Positions 7,910-17,042 of a stretch of 64,000 nucleotides of DNA are shown in pieces. This DNA is from an uncultured Collinsella sp. (GTDB taxonomy: Bacteria; Actinomycetota; Coriobacteriia; Coriobacteriales; Coriobacteriaceae), in contig CAUESV010000005.1 of NCBI GenBank assembly GCA_959020715.1, positions 1 through 64,000 of the forward strand, read 5' to 3'. Below the pieces are notes generated by a model. That model ran no database searches. It worked only from the letters and a program-made list of their open reading frames with translations, and was not told the DNA's origin. Within the stretch, counting starts at the first letter, position 1. Each line of letters opens with the position of its first letter. A program made the translations under genes and the position numbers.

Positions 7910-9177
7910 GCGAGCTCCTCTTCAAAGTTGTCGATCAGGTTGTTGCCTAGGCGGACGACGGCGGCGCGGGTGCGCTCGTCGGTGGCGGAAAGCGCGGCGT
8001 CCTCCAGCTTGGCGCGGATGAACAGGTCCTCGGCGGCGTTTTGGTCAAGGCCACGGCAGGCGAGGTAGAACAGCTGCTCGTCGCGGACGTGACCGATGGT
8101 GGCGCCGTGGTTGCCGGCGACGTCGTCCTCGTCACAGAGAATGACGGGAACGGTCTTGTTGTCGACGCCCTTGTTGGCCAAAAGCACCGTCTCGCGTTCG
8201 GTGCCGGTTGCACCCTTGCAGCCGTGCACGAGGTCGATGGTGCCACGGTAGACCTTCTTGGACGTGCCGGTCAGCACGCCGTTGGCGTCGATCTCGCACT
8301 CGGTCTTGCGACCGCGGTGGCGCAGCTCGTAGTTAAAGTCGCGCACCTGCTCGCGGGCGCCCAGGTAATCGGTATCGATGGTCACCTTGGCGGTGTCGCC
8401 CAGCAGGTCGCCGGCAAGGCCGGTGGCGCTGGCGCCGGCACCCAGGACGGTGTGCTGCACGTTGACGCGCGCGCCCTCGTCCAGGAACAGGCCGGTGTCG
8501 TCGAGTGCGATCCAGCTGTCGTCGAGTGTCTGCGTGCAGGTCACGTTGACGGTGGCGTACTCGTGGGCGCACACGCGTAGCACGGAGCCCACGACACCCT
8601 CGCCGGTAACAGGAGAGTCTAGGGCAATATGCAGGTCGAGCGTTGCCTGCGGGCGAGCGACGACGTCGATGGCGGCGATGGCCGCGGCGGCATCGACACC
8701 GCTCACACGCACGGTAACCGTGGCGTGCTGGTATGCGGGCACATCGATGACGATGCGCTTGGTAGCGTGCTCGGCCAAGTAGGCGTAGGCAGCCTCGCCC
8801 ATGCCGGTTTCGAAGGCTTCAGCAGGGGAGAGCTCCTCCTCGAGCTTGATGGCGCCGGCCTGGTAGACGGAGGTGGCGGGCACGTCGAGCTCGGTCTCGG
8901 GCGTGATGCGGGCGCGGTCGGCGGCATCACCGGGGGCGGAGGAGCGGCGCTCGGGGAAGCGCTCGGCCATGGCGTCCATGGCGGCGTCGAACGCGTCTGT
9001 CACGCCAATAAACTGCTCGCCCAAGCCTTCGACCTCAACGGCCTCCGCGGGAGCGGCGGCAAGCTCGTCAGAGAGCTCGAGCTTGGTCTGATTCATCTTC
9101 AGCCAGCCCCAAGTGGCAGCCGGCATCGCGTTGACCTGCTCAAGGGTGGTAGCAGCGGTGTTGGTTTCCTGTTTCAT
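7906..9177 (-). CDS. sufD: SufD, Fe-S cluster scaffold subunit
   Basis: The 423-residue protein belongs to the SufB/SufD family. Its C-terminal half shows the beta-helix core and the conserved end IGHVRDEQLFYLACRGLDQ with AEDLFIRAKLEDA. It forms the scaffold with SufB and SufC. The N-terminal 110 residues are less conserved and alanine-rich, as is usual for SufD. Its ATG shares one base with the sufB stop, and its own stop overlaps the sufS start, so B-D-S-U are tightly coupled. Confidence 0.93.
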   Translation of the reverse strand: MKQETNTAATTLEQVNAMPAATWGWLKMNQTKLELSDELAAAPAEAVEVEGLGEQFIGVTDAFDAAMDAMAERFPERRSSAPGDAADRARITPETELDVPATSVYQAGAIKLEEELSPAEAFETGMGEAAYAYLAEHATKRIVIDVPAYQHATVTVRVSGVDAAAAIAAIDVVARPQATLDLHIALDSPVTGEGVVGSVLRVCAHEYATVNVTCTQTLDDSWIALDDTGLFLDEGARVNVQHTVLGAGASATGLAGDLLGDTAKVTIDTDYLGAREQVRDFNYELRHRGRKTECEIDANGVLTGTSKKVYRGTIDLVHGCKGATGTERETVLLANKGVDNKTVPVILCDEDDVAGNHGATIGHVRDEQLFYLACRGLDQNAAEDLFIRAKLEDAALSATDERTRAAVVRLGNNLIDNFEEELA

Positions 9178-10589
9178 TATCCGATCGCTCCTTCCATCTC
9201 GAGCTTGATCAGGTTGTTCATCTCGACGGCGTACTCCAACGGCAGCTCCTTGGAGACCGGGTTGGCAAAGCCGTTGACGATCATGGTGCGGGCCTCTTCC
9301 TCCGAGATGCCGCGGCTCATCAGGTAGAACACCTTGTCGTCGCCGATGCGGCCGATGGTGGCCTCGTGGCCGATGTCGACGTTCTTGGCGCGGATGTCCA
9401 TGGCGGGGATGGTGTCGGAGCGGCTCTGGTCGTCGAGCATGAGCGACTGGCAGCTCACGGTTGCCTTGGAACCCTCGGCCTTGGGCGTGGCCACGATGGA
9501 GCTGCGGAAGGTCTGAATGCCGCCGCTCTTGGAGATGCCCTTGGTCTCGACGGTTGCCGAGGTCTCGGGGGCGTTGAGCACGACCTTACAGCCGGTATCG
9601 AGGTTCTGCCCGGCGCCGGCAAAGGTGATGCCGGTAAAGCTCGACCGGGCGCGGCGGCCGTTGAGCACACTCATGGGGTAGAGGTAGCCCACGTGGCTGC
9701 CGAAGGAGCCACTGATCCACTCTATGTCGCCATCCTCGTCCACGCGCGCACGCTTGGTGTTGAGGTTGTACATGTTTTTGGACCAGTTCTCGATGGTCGA
9801 GTAGCGCAGGTGCGCACGCTTGCCCACAAAGAGCTCGACGGCGCCGGCGTGGAGGTTGGCAACGTTGTACTTGGGCGCGGAGCAACCCTCGATGAAGTGC
9901 AGGTCGGCGTCGTCCTCGACGATGATGAGCGTGTGCTCAAACTGGCCGGCACCCTTGGCGTTGAGGCGGAAGTAGCTCTGCAGCGGGAAGTCGAGCTTGG
10001 TGCCCTTGGGCACGTAGACAAACGAGCCGCCCGACCATACGGCGCCGTGCAGGGCCGCAAACTTGTGGTCGGTGGGCGGGATGAGCGTCATAAACTTCTC
10101 GTGGATGAGCGGTTCCCACTGTGGATCGTGCAGGGCTTCTTCAATACCGGAGTAGACGATGCCCATCTTGGACGCCGTGTCCTGCATGTTGTGGTAGACG
10201 AGCTCGGAGTCGTACTGCGCGCCGACGCCTGCCAGGTAGCTGCGCTCGGCCTCTGGGATGCCCAAGCGCTCAAAGGTGTTCTTGATGTCGTCGGGCACCG
10301 ACTCCCAGTCGTGCTTTTGGTCGGTGTTGGGCTTGACGTAGGTGACGATGTTGTCCATGTCCAGGCCCTCGATGGAGGGGCCCCACGTCGGGTCGGGAAA
10401 ACGGTTGAAGATCTCGAGGGACTTTAAGCGCAGGTCGAGCATCCACTGCGGCTCGTCCTTTTTGGCGCTGATCTCGCGCACGATGTCGGGCGTGATGCCG
10501 GCGTCGAGGCGCTCGAATCCCTCCTCGCCATAGGTGAAGTCGTAGAGGCTGCGGTCGATGTCCGCGACCTCGGTGCGGTTCTTGGTCAT
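9177..10589 (-). CDS. sufB: SufB, Fe-S cluster scaffold subunit
   Basis: The 470-residue protein is full length for SufB. Clear signatures are WSGGSFVYVPKGTKLDFPLQ near the centre, FIEGCSAPKYNVANLHAGAVE with the conserved cysteine, and IGRIGDDKVFYLMSRGISEEEA at the C-terminus. SufB is the main site where the nascent cluster is built in the SufBCD complex. It lies 12 nt downstream of sufC, and its stop overlaps the sufD start by one base. Confidence 0.97.
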   Translation of the reverse strand: MTKNRTEVADIDRSLYDFTYGEEGFERLDAGITPDIVREISAKKDEPQWMLDLRLKSLEIFNRFPDPTWGPSIEGLDMDNIVTYVKPNTDQKHDWESVPDDIKNTFERLGIPEAERSYLAGVGAQYDSELVYHNMQDTASKMGIVYSGIEEALHDPQWEPLIHEKFMTLIPPTDHKFAALHGAVWSGGSFVYVPKGTKLDFPLQSYFRLNAKGAGQFEHTLIIVEDDADLHFIEGCSAPKYNVANLHAGAVELFVGKRAHLRYSTIENWSKNMYNLNTKRARVDEDGDIEWISGSFGSHVGYLYPMSVLNGRRARSSFTGITFAGAGQNLDTGCKVVLNAPETSATVETKGISKSGGIQTFRSSIVATPKAEGSKATVSCQSLMLDDQSRSDTIPAMDIRAKNVDIGHEATIGRIGDDKVFYLMSRGISEEEARTMIVNGFANPVSKELPLEYAVEMNNLIKLEMEGAIG

Positions 10590-10601
10590 TACGTCGCCCC
10601 T

Positions 10602-11402
10602 TTACGCCTGCTGCTCGGCAGCGGCGGCCTCGGCCTGGGCGCGCTGCTCGGCGGCCTCGCGCTCGAAGGTCTCAAAGCCGTTCTTGTCGATCCAGGGGAT
10701 GAGCGAGGCGTCGTCCTCGCGCACGATGTGACCCTTGACCATAACGTGGACGCGGTCGACATCCAAGTGCTCCAGGATGCGCGTGTTGTGCGTGATGATG
10801 AGCATGGAGCCGTCGCAGCTCTTGCGGTAGGCGTCCATGCCGTGGCTGACGGTGGAAAGCGCGTCGACGTCCAGGCCGGAGTCGGTCTCGTCTAGGATGG
10901 CGAGCTTGGGCTGCAGCAGCAGAAGCTGGAGCATCTCGACCTTCTTTTTCTCGCCGCCCGAGAAGCCCACGCCCAGCTCACGGTTGAGGTAGGAGGTATC
11001 CATGTTAAGCTCGGCCGCGAGCTCCTTGACGCGACGTCGGAACTCCTTGCCCTTCATCTCCAGGCCGGGGCGGCCGGCGATGCTGGCGCGCAAAAAGCTC
11101 GACAGCGGCACGCCCGGGATCTCGACCGGGGCCTGGAAGCTCAGAAACAGGCCGGCGCGCGAACGCTTGTCGGTGGTGAGCTCGGTGATGTCCTGGCCGT
11201 CAAAGACGATACGTCCGTCGTTGACCGTGTAGACGGGGTCGCCCATGACCAGGTGGCCGAGGGTGGACTTGCCGGCGCCGTTGGGGCCCATCAGCACGTG
11301 GGTCTCGCCGGCGGCGACGTTGAGGTTGACGTTGTGGAGGATGGTCTTCTCGTCCACGGAGGCGGTCAGACCTTCGATGGAAAGCAGCGGATTTGCGCTC
11401 AT
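10602..11402 (-). CDS. sufC: SufC, ATPase of the SufBCD complex
   Basis: The 266-residue ABC-type ATPase has Walker A MGPNGAGKST, the signature FSGGEKKKVEML, and Walker B LAILDETDSGLD, all standard for SufC. It powers conformational changes of the scaffold and is not a transporter. I prefer ATG at 11400-11402, preceded by AGAGGGA, over an in-frame ATG at 11432 that lacks a ribosome site. The C-terminal tail is an unusual alanine/glutamate/glutamine-rich helix. It is the first gene of the suf operon. Confidence 0.96.
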   Translation of the reverse strand: MSANPLLSIEGLTASVDEKTILHNVNLNVAAGETHVLMGPNGAGKSTLGHLVMGDPVYTVNDGRIVFDGQDITELTTDKRSRAGLFLSFQAPVEIPGVPLSSFLRASIAGRPGLEMKGKEFRRRVKELAAELNMDTSYLNRELGVGFSGGEKKKVEMLQLLLLQPKLAILDETDSGLDVDALSTVSHGMDAYRKSCDGSMLIITHNTRILEHLDVDRVHVMVKGHIVREDDASLIPWIDKNGFETFEREAAEQRAQAEAAAAEQQA

Positions 11403-11466
11403 GCTGTCCCTCTCTGTATATGGTGTACTCATAGGTGTGCTAAACCCTAGGAATCTTCTCGGAATA

Positions 11467-11494
11467 AAGTTACTATGGGTTCGGCGTTAGTCAA
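11467..11494 (-). promoter_or_regulatory. Candidate suf operon promoter
   Basis: On the minus strand TTGACT (11489-11494) and TAACTT (11467-11472) are separated by 16 bp, pointing toward sufC 65 nt away. The -35 is good and the -10 modest. The -35 lies inside the dyad at 11487-11510. Confidence 0.5.
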
Positions 11495-11510
11495 GGGAAA
11501 ACCCGACTAA
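11487..11510. promoter_or_regulatory. Dyad over the suf promoter, possible Rrf2-family operator
   Basis: TTAGTC and GACTAA, with inner GGG and CCC, form an interrupted inverted repeat centred between the divergent suf operon and the Rrf2 regulator. It covers the candidate -35 of sufC. The binding protein is inferred, most simply the neighbouring regulator. Confidence 0.45.
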
Positions 11511-11574
11511 TCCACTCGACTTTTTAGATGAGGGACATAATAATCAGGTTTGTTTGTTCCGCTTGCATAGGATT

Positions 11575-11602
11575 TGGGACAAACAAGCCTGGTTTTGTCC
11601 CA
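11575..11602. promoter_or_regulatory. Palindrome in the leader of the Rrf2 regulator gene
   Basis: TGGGACAAA and TTTTGTCCCA are inverted around a 9-nt centre. The element starts two bases after a possible -10 box (TAGGAT at 11568-11573) and ends 20 nt before the start codon. Its position fits an autoregulatory operator or a 5' UTR hairpin. Confidence 0.5.
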
Positions 11603-11622
11603 GTAACGATGGGAGGGTAGGT

Positions 11623-12054
11623 ATGCTCATTTCTTCCAAGGGCCGCTATGCCCTCCGACTGATGATCTATATCGCGGCGCTCGGTGACGCCGAGGGCAAG
11701 ATTGCTCTGCGCGAGGTTGCCGACCGCGAGCGCATTTCGCAGAAGTATCTGGAACAGCTGGTTCGTCCGCTTATGAAGGCTGGCCTGCTTAAGAGCGTGC
11801 GCGGCAAGGGCGGCGGCTACATGATGGCCAAGGACCCGGCCGAGGTGCGTGCTGGCGACATCCTGCGCGCTGTCGAGGGCAGTACGGCTCCGGTGGCGTG
11901 CGACGGCATCGACAACAGCTGCGCCCGTAGCGATCTGTGCTCAACCGTCAAGTTCTGGCGCGGCCTGGACGACGTGATCGAAAACTACGTCGACGGCGTG
12001 ACGTTGGCCGACCTTGCTGCCGTCCCCGAGATCAACTTCGACATTAAGCTGTAG
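11623..12054 (+). CDS. Rrf2-family (IscR-like) transcriptional regulator
   Basis: The 143-residue protein has the N-terminal winged helix of the family (MLISSKGRYALRLMIY, then ISQKYLEQLVRPL and GKGGGYMMAK). Three cysteines, C93, C100 and C106, are spaced as in IscR-type proteins that bind an Fe-S cluster. It is divergently transcribed from the suf operon, which strongly suggests it senses cluster status and controls suf. The start ATG follows GGGAGGG; an upstream in-frame ATG has no ribosome site and would overlap the palindrome at 11575-11602. Confidence 0.92.
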   Translation: MLISSKGRYALRLMIYIAALGDAEGKIALREVADRERISQKYLEQLVRPLMKAGLLKSVRGKGGGYMMAKDPAEVRAGDILRAVEGSTAPVACDGIDNSCARSDLCSTVKFWRGLDDVIENYVDGVTLADLAAVPEINFDIKL

Positions 12055-12193
12055 GTTGAGCGCAATTCCTTAAGATTTCGCGGAGGGTTGTTGCCGTTTA
12101 CCGAGGGGTTGTTGTGCAACAACGGGCGAGCTGCAATACTTATTTTTATCTTTGCAAACTGCACTTTAACTACACCAATGCAGGGAGGATCTT

Positions 12194-14002
12194 ATGCAGC
12201 CCAAGCATTCTGCGATTGTCGCGGGCCTGACGCTGGCGCTTTCGTTTGGCGCCGTTTCCGCGCCGGCACCCGCCGCTGCCGAGGAGCCCACGCCGGGCGT
12301 TGCCTCGGATGCGACCGATATCGATAAGGGTCTCTATACCCAGCAGTCCTTTTCGGGCGTGCTGAGGTCGGTCCAGGGCGTTTCGTTTGTTAACGTGACT
12401 CCCGAGATGAAGTACTTCACCAAATATGAGAGTCACGGCAACTATAACCAGGGCTTTTCGTACGGTGACGGTTATAACGCGCTGGGTTATTACCAGTTCG
12501 ACCGTCGTTGGTCGCTCATTCCGTTTATGAAGCAGGCCTACAACTACAACCCCGAAAAATACAGCATGCTCAAGGATGCGATTGATCGCGGCAGCGAGAT
12601 TTCCAACATGAGCAATGCCATGTACGAGAACGGCCAGCTCACCGAGTTGGGCCGTATTGCGCAGGAGGCCTTCCAGGGCGCTTATAACATCGATCCTGTT
12701 GAGTTCTCAGCTCTTCAAGATGCCTATGCGTACAACTCGTACTATGCGGTGACCGAGGCGTGGCTCAAGAGTGGCCTGGGCATTGATATTTCGGGCCGTG
12801 CCGATTGCGTTAAGGGCATGGTGTGGAGCATCACCAACATGTGCGGCACCGGTGGCTGCAGGGACTTCTTCCGTTGGGCGAATCTCTCCAACGATATGTC
12901 CGACCGCGAGTTTGTGACGGCGCTTTCCAACAGTGTGGTCAATAACGTGGCGACCAAGTATTCGAGCCAGCCCCAGTATCATGAGGGCTGGAAGAACCGC
13001 TACCGCAATGAGCTGAAGGACTGCTTGGTTTATATCGCCGAGGACGAGGCCGCTGCGACGCCCGTGCAGCCCGAACCTACGCCGGCGCCCTCGCCGACGC
13101 CTGATTCGAATGACGACTCGAGCGACGATGCCAACGATGACAGGATGGATGCGCCCTCGACCGGTGCTGACGGTGATGGCTCTGCTGGTGGCACTACCAA
13201 CAACGGCTCTACCTCGAACGGTTCCGATTCAAACGGCTCTGCTGCGGGCGATTCGTCTTCAAGCTCTGCCGGCAATACGGACAGCGACGCTTCTGGTTCG
13301 ACCGGCGCTGGCACCTCTAACTCATCCACCGGCTCGAGCGATTCGTCCGTTGGCACCGGCTCTAACAACGGCTCCGGCTCTGACGCAACCCCTGGTTCCG
13401 ATGCTTCCAAGGATGACTCGAATAAGGCGCCGGACGTTCCCGTTGCTTCGCCGGACAAGAAGCCTTCTTTCTCCGAGCAGCTTGGCTCTACGCTGGGCTC
13501 TTCGCTGATGGCTGGCGTCAATAACGGCTCGACCCAGAACAAGGGCAACTCTGATCAGGTTTCCACGGAAAAGATCGAAGCCGCAAAGGGCGACTCCAAG
13601 GACAAGGCTTCCGAGAAGACCGAATCCGATAAGGGTTCTAGCTCTGAGGAGAAGAGCGACAAGTCCGAACAGAAGAAGGACGAGGATAAGAAGTCTGAAT
13701 CTGAGGAGAAGGACAAGAGCAAGGCCGAGGGCGAAAAGAAACAGTCCGAAGACGACGACAAGAGCGGTGCTGACAACCAGGTCCAAGAGCAAAATGACTC
13801 CAAAACGGTGACCACCACGACCACGACGACTACAACTACCAAGTCCTCGGGCGGCAACATGCCCAAGACGGGCGATCTGATTGTGATGGCGAGCCTTGCC
13901 AGCGCGAGCTTGGCCACACTGGGCGCTACGTCTATCGTAAGTGGTAAGCATAAGCTCGATCAGCAGAAGAAGGCTTCTGGGGAGGACGGCTCGGAGGAGT
14001 AA
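12194..14002 (+). CDS. Sortase-anchored surface protein with a lysozyme-like N-terminal domain
   Basis: The 602-residue protein has a signal peptide (hydrophobic core about residues 8-20, cleavage near APAAAEE). A folded domain follows at about 60-275, with KYESHGNYNQGFSYGDGYNALGYYQFD, which resembles muramidase or transglycosylase-like domains; the enzyme activity is not proven. Residues about 290-430 are a Pro then Ser/Gly/Asn-rich stalk, 440-540 a charged Lys/Glu/Ser region, then a run of eight or more threonines. The C-terminus has MPKTG, a hydrophobic segment and a basic tail, which is a sortase LPXTG-type signal with M in place of L. ATG is preceded by GGGAGG. Confidence 0.82.
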   Translation: MQPKHSAIVAGLTLALSFGAVSAPAPAAAEEPTPGVASDATDIDKGLYTQQSFSGVLRSVQGVSFVNVTPEMKYFTKYESHGNYNQGFSYGDGYNALGYYQFDRRWSLIPFMKQAYNYNPEKYSMLKDAIDRGSEISNMSNAMYENGQLTELGRIAQEAFQGAYNIDPVEFSALQDAYAYNSYYAVTEAWLKSGLGIDISGRADCVKGMVWSITNMCGTGGCRDFFRWANLSNDMSDREFVTALSNSVVNNVATKYSSQPQYHEGWKNRYRNELKDCLVYIAEDEAAATPVQPEPTPAPSPTPDSNDDSSDDANDDRMDAPSTGADGDGSAGGTTNNGSTSNGSDSNGSAAGDSSSSSAGNTDSDASGSTGAGTSNSSTGSSDSSVGTGSNNGSGSDATPGSDASKDDSNKAPDVPVASPDKKPSFSEQLGSTLGSSLMAGVNNGSTQNKGNSDQVSTEKIEAAKGDSKDKASEKTESDKGSSSEEKSDKSEQKKDEDKKSESEEKDKSKAEGEKKQSEDDDKSGADNQVQEQNDSKTVTTTTTTTTTTKSSGGNMPKTGDLIVMASLASASLATLGATSIVSGKHKLDQQKKASGEDGSEE

Positions 14003-14033
14003 TCTTCTAGATCGTTTTCTATAAGAGTTTGGG

Positions 14034-14069
14034 ACGGGGTCCGGTGCGGCGGCATCGGGCCCCGTTTTT
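14034..14069 (+). terminator. Terminator of the surface-protein gene
   Basis: ACGGGGTCCGGTG pairs with CATCGGGCCCCGT, with wobbles, followed by five T. It lies 31 nt after the stop codon. Confidence 0.85.
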
Positions 14070-14141
14070 GTTGTGCAACGATTTGTTATGCCCCCTCGGG
14101 GGTCTGCTGCTACCGTTGCCCGAAACGTTTGCATGTCGATA

Positions 14142-14169
14142 TTGTTGCGCTCTACCCGCTCGCTACAAT
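14142..14169 (+). promoter_or_regulatory. Candidate promoter of the AAA-ATPase-like gene
   Basis: TTGTTG (14142-14147) and TACAAT (14164-14169) are separated by 16 bp, 33 nt before the GTG start. Confidence 0.55.
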
Positions 14170-14202
14170 GGGCATCGTGCTGCGTTAGAAGGAGAGTTTA
14201 CG

Positions 14203-16002
14203 GTGTCTGAACAGGCGAATTATGGTGTTGCTCATGCGTTTGGCGCACGGTTGCTCAGTTATGCGGATAACGCAGCTCTGCCGGTTGATGTACACGACTT
14301 TTCCGATGCAATCAATCGGTGTTTACTCGTCTATAAGACTATGTTTATTGCCGATATATTGGACAGCGAAGCACCTGTTGCGGTTTGCTGTCGGCCCAAG
14401 GGTTTTGGCAAGAGCATGAATCTATCGATGCTCAAATGCTATTTGGAACGATCTGATCACCGACGGCCGGATCGAAGCCCGTTCGTCGGCACCCAGATTT
14501 GGCAGGCGGGCGGTGGTCGCTATCGTGATGAGTACGCGTGTTACCCGGTCATCATGCTCGACTTTTCAGCTGCCGCTGCGAGGCGCGACACCGATGCTGC
14601 GGCGGCTATTCGCAGCGCTGTCGCGCACGAGTGCGCCCGATTGCTGCCGCTGCTTGCCGCGCCTGATCTGTCAAGACGTGAGGTCCGTCTTATCGAGAGG
14701 GCGGCGCGTGGGGTGGCCAGCGATAAGGAGATCGATGCGGCGCTTGGCGTGCTTATCAAGCTGCTCCAGGCAGCTTTCGATGAGCAGGTTGTTCTTCTGA
14801 TAGACGACTACGACGCGGTATGTCCAAAGCGTTTGGACGCTAAGGACGACGGTAGCGTGGATTCCCTAGAGTCGCTCAGCCGAATGTTGTTCGACACCAT
14901 TGCCGATGCCGGCGACTCGTTGCGATTGACGTGTCTGATGGGCGAGCGCCCCGGTCATGCCGAGTTTGCGTTGTCCCAACGTGGGGTTTCCTATCGGTCG
15001 GCGACAGCGTTGTCGAGTTGGTGTGATCGATGGTTCGGTTTTTCGGACGACGAAGTCCAAGTGCTGTTGGATTGCATCGGTCGCAACGGCTGTCTGGATG
15101 ACGCGCGTGAGTGGCTCGAGGGCTATCTGTTTGGTGGTTTTTATTGCTCGAGCCCGGAGCGCGTGGTGGACTACGCACAGCGCGATTGCGTCGCGCCCGT
15201 TCGGGCGGATCTGTATGGTTACGCCGACCGTCTGAGCGCATGCGTCGGTGACTGGAATCTCATGCGCCTGTCCGCATTGTTCGATTTGGTTGAGCCGCAT
15301 GGGTTTATTGAGGCGCCAGTGCATGTGCATGCCGAGGAGGTCGATGCCGCCAAGCCCGAAGATATCTGGACTGCGCTGTATCTGTCTGGATTTCTTACGA
15401 CGGACATGACAGGGCATTCGGAGGACGGCGCGTGCCTTCGTTCCCTGCGCCTGCCTAACAACGAAGTGCGTCAGGCGCTCCGTCTTGTAATTCTGGAATG
15501 GTTTGAGTGCGCCGTTGAGGACGTTGGAGTTATCGACTCGTTCCATGACGGGTTGTGTCGAGGAGACGAGGACGCTGTAAAGCAAGCTTTGAGCTGTGCT
15601 ATCGGCGATCTGGGCATCGATGTGGACAAATCAGATATGCCGACAGCCTATCATCTGGCGCTGCAGGGGCTTTGCTTTGGACTGTCCGGCTATTGCAATC
15701 CCAGCTCCAAGCGAAGTGGCGTCTCGGATCGCTGGGATATCCAGGTGATTCCCACCGGTCGGGTGTTTGACGTGGCCGACACGCTCGGCATGCTCGATGA
15801 GCGACCGCTCATTACGATCAACATGTTGTATGACCCTGGCGTCGATGCCCTGGGCCTGGAGCTGTTAGCGGTTCAGGCGCTGCTCGACATAGAGCGCGAC
15901 GGCATCGATGATATCCGCGTGCCGCGCCCCGCCGTCGGGCGCATGCGTTGGGGCTTTGGTTTTGACGGTCAGCGTGTGTCCGTGGTGTGTCAACGACTGT
16001 AG
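14203..16002 (+). CDS. AAA-ATPase-like protein with a degenerate C-terminal nuclease-like domain
   Basis: The 599-residue protein resembles the AAA-ATPase-like/PDDEXK_9 family found in many gut bacteria. Walker A is RPKGFGKSMNLSML (about residues 64-77) and Walker B is VVLLIDDYDAV. Family members normally end in a PD-(D/E)XK-type domain with an E-x-K motif. In this copy the matching region reads LITINMLYDPGVDALGLELL, so the lysine-bearing strand seems lost and nuclease activity is unlikely. The start is GTG after GAAGGAGAG; the GC-rich frame upstream runs through the terminator and is not coding. The role of the family is unknown. It is monocistronic. Confidence 0.78.
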   Translation: MSEQANYGVAHAFGARLLSYADNAALPVDVHDFSDAINRCLLVYKTMFIADILDSEAPVAVCCRPKGFGKSMNLSMLKCYLERSDHRRPDRSPFVGTQIWQAGGGRYRDEYACYPVIMLDFSAAAARRDTDAAAAIRSAVAHECARLLPLLAAPDLSRREVRLIERAARGVASDKEIDAALGVLIKLLQAAFDEQVVLLIDDYDAVCPKRLDAKDDGSVDSLESLSRMLFDTIADAGDSLRLTCLMGERPGHAEFALSQRGVSYRSATALSSWCDRWFGFSDDEVQVLLDCIGRNGCLDDAREWLEGYLFGGFYCSSPERVVDYAQRDCVAPVRADLYGYADRLSACVGDWNLMRLSALFDLVEPHGFIEAPVHVHAEEVDAAKPEDIWTALYLSGFLTTDMTGHSEDGACLRSLRLPNNEVRQALRLVILEWFECAVEDVGVIDSFHDGLCRGDEDAVKQALSCAIGDLGIDVDKSDMPTAYHLALQGLCFGLSGYCNPSSKRSGVSDRWDIQVIPTGRVFDVADTLGMLDERPLITINMLYDPGVDALGLELLAVQALLDIERDGIDDIRVPRPAVGRMRWGFGFDGQRVSVVCQRL

Positions 16003-16006
16003 CGGC

Positions 16007-16018
16007 GGGCGAAAGCCC
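16007..16018. terminator. Short hairpin between convergent genes
   Basis: GGGC-GAAA-GCCC followed by TTT lies in the 20 bp between the stops of two converging genes. The stem is only 4 bp, so this is a weak call. Confidence 0.3.
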
Positions 16019-16022
16019 TTTA

Positions 16023-17042
16023 CTACTCGGCGTCCTTCAGGGGCGGCATGGGCTTCCAGTTGGGATCCTTAACGATCTTGCGTGCGTCCTTCATGCCACG
16101 GCGCAGCGCCGGAATACCGGTCTTAAAGCATTTGTCGACTGCTGCCAGACGAATGAACTCCTTGCAGAAGGTCGCGGCATTGCCCAGACGGAACAGCACG
16201 GGGTGGTAGTCGCCGTAGATCTGCATGTAGCGTGCCAGATAACCGCGGTTGCGCATGATGTAGTAGCGGTTGGTGTCGCTCGTGGAGTTGAGCTGGCGCT
16301 TGCCGGCGATATCCCAGTTAGAGACGGCGCGGGCGCGCTTGAGCACCACGTCGGCAACCACGGCGGCGGGGAAGTGCTGGCTGGCCACGTAGCCGTAGCA
16401 GGCATCGTCGCCGTAGATAAAGAAGCGCGCGTCGGGCAGGCCAATCTTGTCGACCACGCGGCGCGAGAACATGCCGCCCTCAAAGCACAGTTGGTTCATG
16501 GTGCGGTAGCCCTCGGGTCCCAAATCCCACTTGGCGATGGGGTTAGGGATGCCGAGCGAAAGGATGAGCTGGTACTGCCAAAAGAAGGCGCCGCCGTCAA
16601 AGTCCAGGCGCGAACCCTGAATGACGTCGTAACAGTCGGTCCACTTGGCCAAGCGCTCGATGCCTTCGGGGATGACGAGCACGTCGTCGTCCATCACCCA
16701 GAACCACTGGGCGCCCAGGTCGTAGGCGCATTTGGTGCCGGCGGAGAAGCCACCCGCGCCGCCACCGTTTTCAAGCTGCGGCGCGTATATAACGCGGTCG
16801 GTGCCACCCTGTGAATCGGGCTGGTCGGTGTCGATGCCCCACAGGTTGGCGAGGCGCTCGTTAAATGCGGTGCACATGGCCTCGGTCTCGCGCGAATTCT
16901 CGTTATCGACAATCACGATGCGCCAGGGTGTTGCCGTGAGCTCGGTCATGGAGTCGAACAAGTTGGCCAGGAGTTCCTGGCGCTTGTACGTGACGACAAC
17001 GATGGCGAGCTTATCGATGGGGGCGGGAAGGGTTGAAGGCAT
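16023..17042 (-). CDS. Family 2 glycosyltransferase (GlfT2/rhamnosyltransferase-like)
   Basis: The 339-residue protein starts with a GT-A fold, LAIVVVTYKRQELLANLFDSM, then IVIVDNENS for the nucleotide-sugar site and WFWVMDDDVLV with the metal-binding aspartates. A GGMFSRRVVDKIGLPD segment and FIYGDDACYG fit the acceptor/catalytic region of GlfT-type enzymes that extend galactofuran or rhamnan chains. The exact sugar is not predictable. ATG at 17040-17042 follows AAAGGA at a rather long 12 nt. The gene is divergent from the glycosyltransferase run starting at 17299 and probably shares its pathway. Confidence 0.88.
   Translation of the reverse strand: MPSTLPAPIDKLAIVVVTYKRQELLANLFDSMTELTATPWRIVIVDNENSRETEAMCTAFNERLANLWGIDTDQPDSQGGTDRVIYAPQLENGGGAGGFSAGTKCAYDLGAQWFWVMDDDVLVIPEGIERLAKWTDCYDVIQGSRLDFDGGAFFWQYQLILSLGIPNPIAKWDLGPEGYRTMNQLCFEGGMFSRRVVDKIGLPDARFFIYGDDACYGYVASQHFPAAVVADVVLKRARAVSNWDIAGKRQLNSTSDTNRYYIMRNRGYLARYMQIYGDYHPVLFRLGNAATFCKEFIRLAAVDKCFKTGIPALRRGMKDARKIVKDPNWKPMPPLKDAE

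Noticed and set aside
14029..14202. N-terminal extension of the AAA-ATPase-like protein
   Set aside because: The extension would run through a terminator and a promoter; the GTG at 14203 has a proper ribosome site and gives the usual family start.
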